47,345 bases of DNA from Elusimicrobiota bacterium (GTDB lineage Bacteria; Elusimicrobiota; Elusimicrobia; UBA1565; UBA9628): the NCBI GenBank assembly GCA_016218545.1, contig JACRDQ010000027.1:1-47345 (forward strand), given 5' to 3'. Made by a program: the position numbers and the translations under genes. Of this stretch, positions 8,725-17,462 are shown one piece after another; positions within the stretch are counted from its first letter, which is position 1; the number at the start of each line of letters is the position of its first letter. Below the pieces are notes generated by a model. That model had not been told where the DNA came from and ran no database searches. It was given only the letters and a program-made list of their open reading frames with translations.

Positions 8725-9237
8725 TGCCAGGGGAGCGGGCAGGACGAAGACGCGGGCCGAGGCTTCCTTGTCCAGGAGGAAGAGGGCCTTGTCGTCTTCG
8801 AGCCTCGCGGCCTGGCGGAGCATGGTCTCGGCCGCGTTCTCCTCCTCGACCTGCTCGGCCACGAACCACTCCAGAAACTGCTTGGTGGCGTGGTCCTTGA
8901 TGGAGGCGGCCAGCTCCGCGATCCCGTGGATGGAGGCCGTGACCTCGCGCTCGTGAGCCACGGTGTGCTTGAAGACCTCGGTCACGGACTTGAAGTCCTT
9001 GGGCGGCGCCTTGATGACGCCCAGCTCGACCTTGGAGCCCCTCTCGCAGATGTAGTTGAAGAAGATGAGGGCGTGGCAGGATTCTTCCTGGGCCTGGACC
9101 CGCATCCACTTGGCCAAGCCGGGGAGGACCTGAGCCTCGAGATGCGACGCCATGGCCATATATAAATAAGCCGAGTAGAACTCCTTGGTCGCCTGCTCGC
9201 CCAGCGCCGCCTGCATCTTCTTGTCCAGCATGCTCAC
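8713..9237 (-). CDS. ftnA: Non-heme ferritin
   Basis: The protein has 174 residues and matches bacterial ferritin over its whole length. The ferroxidase ligands expected of the family are visible: a Glu in the first helix (TKEFYSAYLYM), the pair EESCH in the second, Glu in AHEREVT and EQVEEE in the fourth helix. It forms a 24-subunit cage that oxidises and stores iron in the cytoplasm. Unlike most lead genes here it has a normal leader: TTGACA and CATCAT boxes 17 bases apart, and a GAGGAG ribosome site before the ATG. The 3' end lies in the 8658-8724 hairpin, directly upstream of the protease gene. Confidence 0.93.
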   Translation of the reverse strand: MSMLDKKMQAALGEQATKEFYSAYLYMAMASHLEAQVLPGLAKWMRVQAQEESCHALIFFNYICERGSKVELGVIKAPPKDFKSVTEVFKHTVAHEREVTASIHGIAELAASIKDHATKQFLEWFVAEQVEEENAAETMLRQAARLEDDKALFLLDKEASARVFVLPAPLAGKV

Positions 9238-9270
9238 TCCTCGCTCCGGTGGACTCGTTCCGGCAAAGTG

Positions 9271-9299
9271 ATGATGCCTTGCTCGAAGCCCCTTGTCAA
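9271..9299 (-). promoter_or_regulatory. Ferritin promoter with consensus -35
   Basis: On the minus strand, TTGACA (9299-9294) and CATCAT (9276-9271) are separated by exactly 17 bases, about 34 bases upstream of the ATG. It is the clearest sigma-70-type -35 in the window; no Fur-like box was recognised. Confidence 0.6.
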
Positions 9300-9402
9300 G
9301 CTCCGGCCGAAGGTACCAACCGGGCCTAGGACCTCTTCCGCGCCCGGCAGGACCCCATGGACCTGGGACCCGAGGTCCGATTCAGTTATCCTTTTGACGC
9401 AG

Positions 9403-11325
9403 ATGGCTTTCAAACGATTCTCAGCCGCGCTCCTATGCCTCAGCCTGGCCCTGCTGACGCCTGGCTCCCAGGCCTGGGCGCAGGCGGCCAGGACCGGCGC
9501 TGCTCCTTCCGGGAACAGGTTCCAACCCGCGGCCAGAGCCGTGGCGGTCCCTGTCTCGCGCCCAGGCGCGGCTGGCTCGACCTCTCTCTCCCTCGACCTC
9601 GGCGGGACCTTGGCCGGCCCAGGAGGCATCGTGCTCCCGGCGGACATCGGCGCAGGCCTGGACCTGTCCGCCCCTGCCCCCGCTCTTGAGACCGTGGTCC
9701 CGGCTCTGCCTGTTCCGGCCGCCCCGGCTGACGCGCCTGAGCACAGCGCTGCCCCGGCCCCTGAGCCCTCCTCGGGCGAGGGGATCGCGGCCGTGGCCTC
9801 GGTGGCCTCCCCCCTTCTCAAGACCGCCGCGGACCAGGATGCCTCGGACTCGGACCTGGCGGAGACCGGCGCCAGGCTCCAAGCCGTGCTGGAGGGGTCG
9901 GGCCTGCGGCATCGGGGTGCGGTTGACGAGCTCGTCCAGGCCGCTCCCCAGGACGGCCGGGACCTCTCCTTCGGCCCCACGGCCGGGCTCAAGCCCGCGG
10001 CGTCCGCGGACCAGGAGCGGACCGAGACGCCGCCTGAACCCGGGCTGCCCGAGGGGCCGAAGAGCCGGTTCCGATTCTACGCGTCTGCCGTGGCCGGGGT
10101 CAAGGTCGGCATCGAGGCGCTCAACCTCGCGGTCCCCCTGCTCCTCCTGACCCAGCTACAGGCTGCCACAGCCGTGGCCACGCTCTATCTCGCGGCCGAG
10201 GTGGCGAGCATCTTCGCGGGCCTGGCGGGCGGCGCGCTCGTGGACATGATCGGCGCCAAGCGCACCATGGTGCTGACCGGCTTCGCCCAGGCCGCGGCCA
10301 TCGCCGGCGTGCCCCTGGCCATCGCCTCAGGCGGGGCGCTCGCCCTGCCCATCGTCTACGGCCTCTTCATGGCCAACGGCGTCTTCTCCGAGCTCTTCGA
10401 CGTGGCCCGTCGCTCGGCCCTGCCCCAGATCGTGGGCCAGGACGAGGGGGTCCTGCGCAAATACAACGGCAGCACCTATGTGTGGCGCGAGATCGCCGCG
10501 ACCTCCGGGGTTCTCGCCGCGGGCTGGCTCATCCATCAGGTCGGGGCCATGGCCACGATCTGGGCGCATCCCGCGTTCTGCGTCGCGGCAGGCCTGGCGG
10601 CCCTGCGCCTTCTGGCCAGCGGCCGCAAAGCCCACCCGGTCCGCGCCGGGCCCGCGGCAGCCGCGAAGAGGCAGGGGCTGAAGACCCGGTTCCAGGCCTG
10701 GCTCGAGGACCTCAAGAAGGGCGTGCGCTACGTCGTCGGAGAGAAGAAGCTGCGCACCGTGGTCCTGGTCAACATCCCCCTGAACGCCGTCCACAAGATC
10801 TTCCACACCCTCGTGGCCGTGGTGTTCGCGACCCAGGTCCTGGCCAACCCGGCCATGGCAGCGGTCATGCTCGGGGCCTGGAACATCGGCGAGCTCGCGG
10901 GCGCCTTCTACCTCCAGCGCTTCGGCGGCCGGAGCAGGCTCTCCAACTGGATGCGCATCGGAGGCGCGGCCTCCCTGGCGGTCTGGAGCTTCTACCTCCT
11001 GCCCTTCGCCTGGGCGGGGATCCTGGCCTCGTTCATCCTGGCGGCCGCCATGATCGGCAACGAGCTCGGCACCTCCTCCTACATGCAGTCCACGGTGCCT
11101 GCGGAGGAGCTGGGAGCGGTCACGGGCTTCGTCTACGGTCTTGCCCGCGCCGTGGGCATGGCCGCCCTGCTCGCCTCGGGTTGGGCCTTCGACGCCTTGG
11201 GCGCCTCAGGGGGCTTCCTGCTCCTGGCCGGCATCTTCACCGTGCTGGCGCCGGTCTACTTCCTGGCGTCCTTCAAGTTCGAGTCCGACAGGCTCGAGAA
11301 GCCGACGGGCCCGCCGGCTGACTGA
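9403..11325 (+). CDS. MFS transporter with signal peptide and long Ala/Pro-rich N-terminal region (paralogue)
   Basis: The protein has 640 residues. A signal peptide (ALLCLSLALLTPGSQAWAQ) is followed by about 200 residues rich in Ala, Pro and Ser, then a 12-helix MFS domain from about residue 230. The loop after helix 2 reads GGALVDMIGAKRTM, a motif A form that is normally cytoplasmic. The frame is open from 9268, but I chose ATG 9403 because the upstream residues do not look secretory, the ferritin promoter lies there, and this start gives the same length as the other MFS paralogue (1219-3141). A weak TATCCT box lies at 9387. Substrate unknown. Confidence 0.85.
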   Translation: MAFKRFSAALLCLSLALLTPGSQAWAQAARTGAAPSGNRFQPAARAVAVPVSRPGAAGSTSLSLDLGGTLAGPGGIVLPADIGAGLDLSAPAPALETVVPALPVPAAPADAPEHSAAPAPEPSSGEGIAAVASVASPLLKTAADQDASDSDLAETGARLQAVLEGSGLRHRGAVDELVQAAPQDGRDLSFGPTAGLKPAASADQERTETPPEPGLPEGPKSRFRFYASAVAGVKVGIEALNLAVPLLLLTQLQAATAVATLYLAAEVASIFAGLAGGALVDMIGAKRTMVLTGFAQAAAIAGVPLAIASGGALALPIVYGLFMANGVFSELFDVARRSALPQIVGQDEGVLRKYNGSTYVWREIAATSGVLAAGWLIHQVGAMATIWAHPAFCVAAGLAALRLLASGRKAHPVRAGPAAAAKRQGLKTRFQAWLEDLKKGVRYVVGEKKLRTVVLVNIPLNAVHKIFHTLVAVVFATQVLANPAMAAVMLGAWNIGELAGAFYLQRFGGRSRLSNWMRIGGAASLAVWSFYLLPFAWAGILASFILAAAMIGNELGTSSYMQSTVPAEELGAVTGFVYGLARAVGMAALLASGWAFDALGASGGFLLLAGIFTVLAPVYFLASFKFESDRLEKPTGPPAD

Positions 11326-11367
11326 CCCGCCCGTCCTTCCGGAGCGCGGTCATGGGATTATTTTTTC

Positions 11368-11373
11368 TATGAT
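11368..11373 (+). promoter_or_regulatory. -10 box of locus A
   Basis: TATGAT follows an unusual run of T and ends eight bases before the ATG at 11382, so the operon mRNA would begin almost at the start codon. Confidence 0.55.
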
Positions 11374-11381
11374 ATCCGGTC

Positions 11382-12713
11382 ATGGATCTCTTTGACCGGA
11401 GGCAGGGGCCGTTCTATGACCTCTGGGAGACGGCGGGAGAGGCCGTCCGCAGGCGCGAGACCCGGCGGAGGCTAGCGGAGTACCTGGCTTGGGCCTGCCG
11501 GGTCCCTTTCTATAGGAATAGGCTCGCTGCCGCGGACCTGAAGGCCGAGCACCCGCTGGCCGGGGTCCCCTCCCTGACCTCGGACGACCTGCGGGCCCTC
11601 GTGCCGCCGAGTTCAGGCCGCCTCCTTACCCGCAAGACCGGAGGCTACACCGTGTTCCAGAGCGGAGGGACCACCGGCTTCCCCAAGAGCGCGCTCTTCA
11701 CGTCGGAGGAGATCGACGGCCTCGACCTGCCCAACGCGCGGGGCTTCTTCGCCGTGGGCCTGAGGCCCTCGGACCGCGTGGCCAACCTCTGGGCCGCGGG
11801 CAGCCTCTACATGACCTTCATCCACATCAACCGCATGCTCCAGAACTACGGCTGCGCGAGCTTCCCCCTCTCCAACCACGCGACTCCGGAGTTCGTCCAC
11901 ATGGCCGCCAGGCTCTTCAAGACCAACTGCGTGACGGGCATCTCGAGCGTGGTCCTCAACGCCCTGCGCAGCCTCAAGAGCCTCGGTCTCAAAGGCATCC
12001 GTGTGGAGAAGGTCTACTACGGGGGCGAGCACCTCTACGAGGCGGACAAGGCCGAGATCCGCAGGACCTTCGGCGCCAAGGTCATCGCCGCGCCCGGCTA
12101 CGGCACCATCGACTCCTGGTACATCGGCTACCAGTGCCTCAAGACTCCCACGGGCGTCTTTCACTGCCACGACGACCAGTGCCACCTCGAGATCGTCGAC
12201 GAGACGACCGGCCGGGCCTGCGGCCCCGGGGAAACCGGCATGGTCTACGCCACGGCCTTCCCGAGGAGGCTGACCCCCATCGTCCGCTACCGCGTGGGCG
12301 ACCTCGCCCAGTGGGTGGGCCGGCCCTGTCCGTGCGGACGCATGACCCCGCTCTTCCGGCTCCTCGGCCGCGGCGACGACGTGCTCCGCGTGGGCTTCGA
12401 TTCCATCTCCTATGACCACATCCAGGCCTGCGTGGCCAAGACCGCCGGGCTCTCGGCCGCGGCCGCCATGCGCAAAGAGCGCCGGGCCGGCCGGGACCGC
12501 CTCGTCGTCGAGGTGGAGACCGAAGCCCCGCCCCGCTCCTGGCCGCGGCTCTCCGCGACGCTTGCGGCGAGGATCCTCTCGCAGCGGCCCACCCTCGCCA
12601 AGGCGGTGAAGGCCGGGGAGGTCCGTCCCCCGCTCGTGCGCTGCCGCCGTCCCGGGACCCTGCCCCGCAACCCCCGCACCGGCAAGCTCATCCGGGTCAA
12701 GGACGCATGTTAG
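11382..12713 (+). CDS. PaaK/LuxE-like adenylate-forming enzyme (locus A)
   Basis: The protein has 443 residues and belongs to the ANL (acyl-adenylate) superfamily, nearest to phenylacetate-CoA ligase/CapK-like proteins. The phosphate-binding loop is SGGTTGFPK (residues 94-102). Later motifs are GYGTIDSW, RYRVGDL and a C-terminal RNPRTGKL with the expected catalytic Lys. A CPCGR segment may bind metal or be structural. Such enzymes activate a carboxylic acid with ATP and pass it to a thiol (CoA, carrier protein or Cys). It clearly resembles the C-terminal half of the fusion at 32146-34740. It leads a three-gene operon and overlaps the next gene by seven bases. The acid is unknown. Confidence 0.82.
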   Translation: MDLFDRRQGPFYDLWETAGEAVRRRETRRRLAEYLAWACRVPFYRNRLAAADLKAEHPLAGVPSLTSDDLRALVPPSSGRLLTRKTGGYTVFQSGGTTGFPKSALFTSEEIDGLDLPNARGFFAVGLRPSDRVANLWAAGSLYMTFIHINRMLQNYGCASFPLSNHATPEFVHMAARLFKTNCVTGISSVVLNALRSLKSLGLKGIRVEKVYYGGEHLYEADKAEIRRTFGAKVIAAPGYGTIDSWYIGYQCLKTPTGVFHCHDDQCHLEIVDETTGRACGPGETGMVYATAFPRRLTPIVRYRVGDLAQWVGRPCPCGRMTPLFRLLGRGDDVLRVGFDSISYDHIQACVAKTAGLSAAAAMRKERRAGRDRLVVEVETEAPPRSWPRLSATLAARILSQRPTLAKAVKAGEVRPPLVRCRRPGTLPRNPRTGKLIRVKDAC

Positions 12714-14179
12714 CGAAGAAAGCCCGGCTCGACCTGCCGCTCGACGAGGCCTTCATCGAGCCCGCGGTCTACTTCGTGGTCTCCTTCGCAAGGCGTTTCG
12801 CCATGGCCGAGGCCCGCCAGGCCGCGCTCGCAGCCGCGCTCCGGGCCGCGGTCTCCCTGGTGATGGAGGCCAACCGGGGAGGCAAGTCGGACACCCCCGT
12901 CACCCTCGAGGTCGCGGAGTCCGACGGCCTGCTCCGCGTGGACCTCCACAACCGCGGGGTGCCCATCATCCTCGGGGCCGCGGGAGGCTTCCAGCTCCCC
13001 TACGCGGCCAAGTTCCGCGAGGCTTCCCTGCACGCGGACCGCCTCTCCCTCGAGAACCGGGGCCGCAAGGGCCAGGTCGTGGTCCTGGAGTTCAAGCTCG
13101 GCGTCAGCCCCGCGGCGCGCTCCGCGTCCGCGGCTCCCCGGAAGGCGGAGATCCCGGAGACCGAGGCCATCACCATCCGGGAACTGGGGCCGGACGAGGA
13201 GCAGTCCCTCAGCCGCCTCTTCTACCTCGTCTACGGCTACGACTACATCAACGAGTCCGTCTACTACCCGGAGAAGCTCAAGGCCATGCGCCAATCCGGG
13301 GACCTCCTCTCCGTGGTGGCCGCGCGCTCCAACGGCCGTTTGGTGGGCCACATCGGGCTCCTGCGCAAGTCGGCCAAGCCCCCGGTCTACGAGGCCGCCA
13401 TGGGCATCACGGACCCGGCCATCAAGTCGCGCGGCCTCTTCGGCCGCATCTTCACCAAGACCATGGAGAAAGTGCGCTCGACCCCCATGCAGTACTGCCT
13501 CTTCGACTTCGTCACCAACCACGACCTCAGCCAGAAGCACATCGCCAAGTACGGCACGCGGGAACTGGCCCTCTTCGTGGGCTGCCAGTCCTCCAAGACC
13601 CAGGCGCGACTGCCCAAGCTCGGCCTGGGGCCGGACCCCGCGGGCATGGACCGCTACAGCATCCTCCTCTCCGTCATCCCCACGGTGGAGCGCCCCTTCG
13701 GCAGGAAGGTGACCCTGCCCGAGAACATCGGAGAGCCCTTCGGCTTCCTGCTGGCTCCCCTGGGCGTGGAGTGGACCCCGGCCTCCCGCTTCCAGCCCCT
13801 GCCCCAAGGAGGCCGCTTCAACACGCGGCTGGAGCCCGCGCAGTCCGCGGTCTACTTCGACCTCATCGAGCCCGGAGCCGCGGCCATCGAGGGCATCGCA
13901 GCCGAGTGGGCGGACCTCGTGGCCGACGGCTACGCCTACGCGGCGGTGGAGACCTCGGTGGAGGTCCCGGCCTCCGGAGCGGTCTTCGAGGGCCTCTCCT
14001 CGCACGGTTTCTTCGCCGCGGGCTTCATCCCCTACGGCGCGCCCGACCGCCTCGGCTTCAGGTACCAGGCCGTGGGCCCCGCTGGCGTGGCCATGGACCA
14101 GATCAAGGTCGCCACCGAGCCTGCCGAGAGGCTGCTTGAGCTCGTGCGCAAGGACTTCGAGTCCACGAGGCTTCCCTGA
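12707..14179 (+). CDS. Fusion of a GHKL/RsbW-like ATPase domain and a GNAT acyltransferase
   Basis: The protein has 490 residues. Residues 1-135 resemble an anti-sigma-factor-type ATP-binding domain: a helix with LVMEANRGGKSDTP stands where the N box lies, followed by LLRVDLHNRGVP in place of the usual DxGxG, so ATP binding may be altered. Residues about 150-300 form a GNAT-like domain (LVGHIGLLRKS, then SRGLFGRIF at the acyl-CoA loop). The rest is a second alpha/beta region with a repeated GFF..GFIPYG pattern. It sits between the adenylating enzyme and the sensor kinase, suggesting acyl transfer under signalling control. No function is established; the domain calls are mine. Confidence 0.65.
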   Translation: MLAKKARLDLPLDEAFIEPAVYFVVSFARRFAMAEARQAALAAALRAAVSLVMEANRGGKSDTPVTLEVAESDGLLRVDLHNRGVPIILGAAGGFQLPYAAKFREASLHADRLSLENRGRKGQVVVLEFKLGVSPAARSASAAPRKAEIPETEAITIRELGPDEEQSLSRLFYLVYGYDYINESVYYPEKLKAMRQSGDLLSVVAARSNGRLVGHIGLLRKSAKPPVYEAAMGITDPAIKSRGLFGRIFTKTMEKVRSTPMQYCLFDFVTNHDLSQKHIAKYGTRELALFVGCQSSKTQARLPKLGLGPDPAGMDRYSILLSVIPTVERPFGRKVTLPENIGEPFGFLLAPLGVEWTPASRFQPLPQGGRFNTRLEPAQSAVYFDLIEPGAAAIEGIAAEWADLVADGYAYAAVETSVEVPASGAVFEGLSSHGFFAAGFIPYGAPDRLGFRYQAVGPAGVAMDQIKVATEPAERLLELVRKDFESTRLP

Positions 14180-14180
14180 G

Positions 14181-15587
14181 ATGAACAAGAACTGGCGCTA
14201 TTCCGTGCTCGGGGCCGGGGCCCTCATGCTCCTCGTCTTCGGATCGACCATGTACCTCCTCACCAAGCGGCAGGACGCCATGCTCCGCCAGCAGGAGTAC
14301 GACCAGGCCTCGGCGGTCTTCGACGTCATCATCATCGCCCGGACTTGGAACTCGCGCTTCGGCGGGGTCTACGTGGAGAAGAAGCCAGGGTTGGTCTCGA
14401 GCCCCTACCTCGCGCACCCGGACATCAGGACCGCGGCCGGGAAAGCCTACACCCTCAAGACCCCGGCCACCATGACCCGGGAGATGTCCGAGATCTCCCA
14501 CGCCAGGGACGGGGTCTCTTTCCGCATCACGAGCCGCAAGCCCTTCAACCCGGACAACGCCCCGGACCCCTGGGAGGACGAGTCCCTCACCGCCTTCGAA
14601 CGCGGGGAGAAGGAACGCACCACCGTGGCCACGAGAGGAGGCAAGCGAGTCTTCCGCCTCATGAAGCCGCTCCATATCGACGCCACCTGCCTTCCCTGCC
14701 ACGCGGTCCAGGGCTACAAGCTCGGCGAGGTCCGCGGCGGCATCAGCGTGGACCTCCCCTTCGACGAGCACTGGGAGCTCCTCAGGAAGAACGCCCTCTA
14801 CATGGCTGGTCTGGCCCTGCTGCTCACCGCGCTCTTCGCCGGGACCCTTTACGCGGTCATCTGGACCCTGCTCGAGAAGCTCTCGCGCCAGAACGCGCTC
14901 CTCTCCGACCTCAACCACACCAAGGACCGCTTCCTCGGCATGGCGGCCCACGACCTGCGCAACCCCCTGGCCGTCATCTACGGCATCGCCAAGGTCCTCA
15001 AGGAGGACTCCGCGGGCAAGCCGCACGCGGGGCTCGCCGACATCGTGGTGGCCTCGGCCCAGCGCATGCTCGGGCTCATCACCGACCTCCTCGACGTGTC
15101 CAAGATCAACGCGGGGCGCCTGGACCTCAAGATCGCGGATGTCTGCGTCCCCGCGTTCGTCGCCGAGGCCGTGCACGCGCAGACCTTCCTCGCCGAGCCC
15201 AAAGGCATCGCCGTGGCCGCGGACATCGCCCCCGGGGTCGGCAACGCGGCCTTCGACCCGGACCGCATGCGCCAGGTCCTCGACAACCTCATCAGCAACG
15301 CCCTCAAGTTCTCCAACCCGGGGACCAGGGTGACGGTGGGCGCGCGGCGGGACGGCCCTGAGCTCCGACTCTGGGTCCAGGACGAGGGGATCGGCATCTC
15401 GGACGAGGACCTCCCCAAGCTCTTCGGCGAGTTCTCCAAGACCCGCTCGGCTCCGACCGCGGGCGAGCCCAGCCACGGCCTCGGCCTGGCCATCACCAAA
15501 AGGCTCGTGGAGCTGCACGGCGGCCGCATCGAGGTCGCGAGCCTGCCCGGGAAGGGGACCTGCTTCACCGTGATCCTCCCCCAGTAA
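14181..15587 (+). CDS. Sensor histidine kinase with heme-c (Tll0287/DUF3365-like) sensor domain
   Basis: The protein has 468 residues. A membrane helix (about 8-28) precedes a periplasmic sensor that carries one heme-c attachment motif, CLPCH (Cys170, Cys173, His174), in the context typical of Tll0287-like domains. A second membrane helix (about 210-235) leads to a HisKA domain with HDLRNPLAV (phosphorylated His257) and an ATPase domain with the N box NLISNALKFS, G1 DEGIGIS and G2 HGLGLAI. It probably senses redox state or a small ligand. The start is one base after the previous stop. No response regulator follows, so its partner is elsewhere. Confidence 0.9.
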   Translation: MNKNWRYSVLGAGALMLLVFGSTMYLLTKRQDAMLRQQEYDQASAVFDVIIIARTWNSRFGGVYVEKKPGLVSSPYLAHPDIRTAAGKAYTLKTPATMTREMSEISHARDGVSFRITSRKPFNPDNAPDPWEDESLTAFERGEKERTTVATRGGKRVFRLMKPLHIDATCLPCHAVQGYKLGEVRGGISVDLPFDEHWELLRKNALYMAGLALLLTALFAGTLYAVIWTLLEKLSRQNALLSDLNHTKDRFLGMAAHDLRNPLAVIYGIAKVLKEDSAGKPHAGLADIVVASAQRMLGLITDLLDVSKINAGRLDLKIADVCVPAFVAEAVHAQTFLAEPKGIAVAADIAPGVGNAAFDPDRMRQVLDNLISNALKFSNPGTRVTVGARRDGPELRLWVQDEGIGISDEDLPKLFGEFSKTRSAPTAGEPSHGLGLAITKRLVELHGGRIEVASLPGKGTCFTVILPQ

Positions 15588-15600
15588 CGTAACAACGTAA

Positions 15601-15679
15601 CGGTGCCTGGCATTGTATGTTTTGCATTTTTTGTCAGCCAAGCTGACAAAAAATGCAAAACATACAATGCCAGGCACCG
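15601..15679. repeat. Perfect 38-bp inverted repeat, copy 1
   Basis: Two 38-base arms (15601-15638 and 15642-15679) are perfectly complementary around a CAA loop. The outer ends read CGGTGCCTGGCA, and the centre is GTCAGC-CAA-GCTGAC flanked by T6 and A6. It lies between the convergent kinase and GspE genes and touches the GspE stop codon. AACGTAAC is repeated twice just before it (15586-15601). Its AT-rich arms differ from the surrounding DNA. The T6 run precedes the inner hairpin on either strand, unlike an intrinsic terminator. Confidence 0.97.
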
Positions 15680-17419
15680 TCAGTCGGCGGCGGTCATGGA
15701 GAGCGCCTCCTCCACGGAGGTGACGCCTGCGAGCACCTTGTGCCAGGCGCTCGCCCGGAGATTGCGCATGCCGGCCTTCGAGGCCGCGTTCCTGAGCGGG
15801 GAGAGATTCTTCGACTCCTTGTAGATGAGCTCCCGCATCTCGGCGTTGATCCGGTAGACCTCGTAGACCCCGGCCCTGCCCCGGTAACCGGTCCTCGCGC
15901 AGGCCTCGCAGCCGGTCGGCCGGTGGAACACGATCGTCGACTGGTCCACCTGGGTCTGCAAGTCGGCCTCGGCCAGGCACTGGGCCAGGACGTCCGGGGT
16001 CGGACGATAGGCCTGGCGGCACTTGGGACAGAGGACGCGCACGAGCCGCTGGGCCGCGACCAAGGTCAGCGAGGAGGCCAGCATGTACGGCTCCATGCCC
16101 AGGTCGGTGAGCCGCGCCACCGCGGTCATGGCGTCGTTGGTGTGCAGGGTGGAAAGCACCAGGTGTCCGGTCAGAGCCGCGCGCAGGCAGGTCTGGGCGG
16201 TCTCGGCGTCGCGGACCTCGCCGACCAGGATGACGTCCGGGTCCTGCCGCAGGAACGACCTCAGGGCCGACGCGAAGGTGAGCCCGATGCTGGCCTTGAC
16301 CTGCGTCTGAGTGATCCCCCTGAGCTTGATCTCGATGGGATCCTCGATGGTCATGAAGTTAAGGGTGGGGGTCTTGATGGTGTTGAGCAGGGAGTAGAGC
16401 GTGGTGGTCTTCCCCGAGCCCGTGGGTCCCGTCAAAAAGATCAGCCCGTGGGGCTCGCGCGCCGCAGCCAGGAAGTCCTCCCGCTGCCTCGGGTCGAGGC
16501 CGATCTTGGCGAGGTCGAGCTCCACGGCCTGCTTGTCGAGCAGGCGCAGGACGATCTTCTCCCCGTAGTCGGCCGGACAGACCGAGACGCGCACATCCAC
16601 GGACCGGTTGTGGACGTTGAGAGAGAACATGCCGTCCTGAGGCAGGCGCCGCTCGGCGATGTCGAGCCGGGAGAGGATCTTGATGCGGGAGATGAGCGCC
16701 GGGAAGAGGTGCGCGGGCGGCGAGGTGCGCGGATGGAGGACCCCGTCGATGCGGAAGCGCAGCATCACCTCGTCGTCGAACACCTCCAGGTGGATGTCCG
16801 AGACGCGTTCGCTCACGGCCTGCTTGAGGATGGCGTTGACCAGGTTCACCGCGTCGATGCCCGTCTGAGGTCCGGAAGAGGCGTCGAGGTTGACCCGCAC
16901 GCCGCGGCTGGAGGGCTCCTCGGCCTCGGCATGGGAGGCCTGAGAACCCTCGGAGATCGTCTTCGTGATGAGGTCCACGCCCTCGCCGTAGAAGGCGTCG
17001 AGCGCCTTGAAGAGCTGGGACTTCATCGCCACGAAGGGCTGGACCTCGCACTTCGACATGAGCCGCAGGTTCTCCACGACCATCATGTCCTCCGGGTCGG
17101 TCATGGCCACGGCCAGGGTCTTCCCCTCCACGGAGAGGGGCAGGACCCCGTGCATCCGGGCGAACTCCTCCGGGACCCTCAAGGCCAGGAGCGTATCCTC
17201 CTCGACGGCGAGCAACCCGTTCTCGATCGTGGCCAAGGGGTGCCCGAGGTGCTTCGAGAGGCCGACGGCCACGGCCTCCTCGTTCAAGAACCCCAGCTTC
17301 ACGACGGCCTCGGCGAAGGAGCAACCCTGGGCCTCGCAGGACGACTGCGCCTGGGCGCGCTGAGGCTCAGTGATCGCGCCCTGCTTGACGAGGGAGATGG
17401 GAAAGGAAGATTTACTCAT
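15680..17419 (-). CDS. GspE/PilB-family secretion or pilus assembly ATPase
   Basis: The protein has 579 residues. An N-terminal MshEN-type domain (about 1-150, two related halves) is followed by the hexameric secretion ATPase. Key motifs are Walker A GPTGSGKTTT (about residue 330), the Asp box IEDPIE, Walker B-type ILVGEVRD, the His box STLHTNDA, and a zinc-binding set CPKC...CEAC near the C terminus. It powers assembly of type IV pili or a type II secretion pseudopilus at the inner membrane. No PilC, PilM or secretin gene adjoins it. It is bracketed by two copies of one palindrome in opposite orientation. A TGA-TATGAT box ends six bases before its ATG. Confidence 0.95.
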   Translation of the reverse strand: MSKSSFPISLVKQGAITEPQRAQAQSSCEAQGCSFAEAVVKLGFLNEEAVAVGLSKHLGHPLATIENGLLAVEEDTLLALRVPEEFARMHGVLPLSVEGKTLAVAMTDPEDMMVVENLRLMSKCEVQPFVAMKSQLFKALDAFYGEGVDLITKTISEGSQASHAEAEEPSSRGVRVNLDASSGPQTGIDAVNLVNAILKQAVSERVSDIHLEVFDDEVMLRFRIDGVLHPRTSPPAHLFPALISRIKILSRLDIAERRLPQDGMFSLNVHNRSVDVRVSVCPADYGEKIVLRLLDKQAVELDLAKIGLDPRQREDFLAAAREPHGLIFLTGPTGSGKTTTLYSLLNTIKTPTLNFMTIEDPIEIKLRGITQTQVKASIGLTFASALRSFLRQDPDVILVGEVRDAETAQTCLRAALTGHLVLSTLHTNDAMTAVARLTDLGMEPYMLASSLTLVAAQRLVRVLCPKCRQAYRPTPDVLAQCLAEADLQTQVDQSTIVFHRPTGCEACARTGYRGRAGVYEVYRINAEMRELIYKESKNLSPLRNAASKAGMRNLRASAWHKVLAGVTSVEEALSMTAAD

Positions 17420-17425
17420 GACCCC

Positions 17426-17434
17426 ATCATATCA
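17426..17434 (-). promoter_or_regulatory. Extended -10 box of the GspE-like gene
   Basis: Minus-strand TGA-TATGAT ends six bases from the ATG at 17419, predicting a leaderless transcript that starts inside the segment bounded by the two palindromes. Confidence 0.55.
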
Positions 17435-17462
17435 AACGACGCGGCCCCGGAAACGTCCATCC

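Noticed and set aside
9268..9402. Longer N terminus for the second MFS protein
   Set aside because: It overlaps the ferritin promoter and would bury the signal peptide; the shorter form matches its paralogue's length exactly.
15601..15679. Intrinsic terminator
   Set aside because: The T6 run precedes the inner hairpin on both strands and no T-run follows the full palindrome; identical copies with reversed loops look more like a repeat element.
14103..16022. 639-residue minus-strand open frame
   Set aside because: It is antisense to the sensor kinase, which has unmistakable motifs, and shows no domain of its own.
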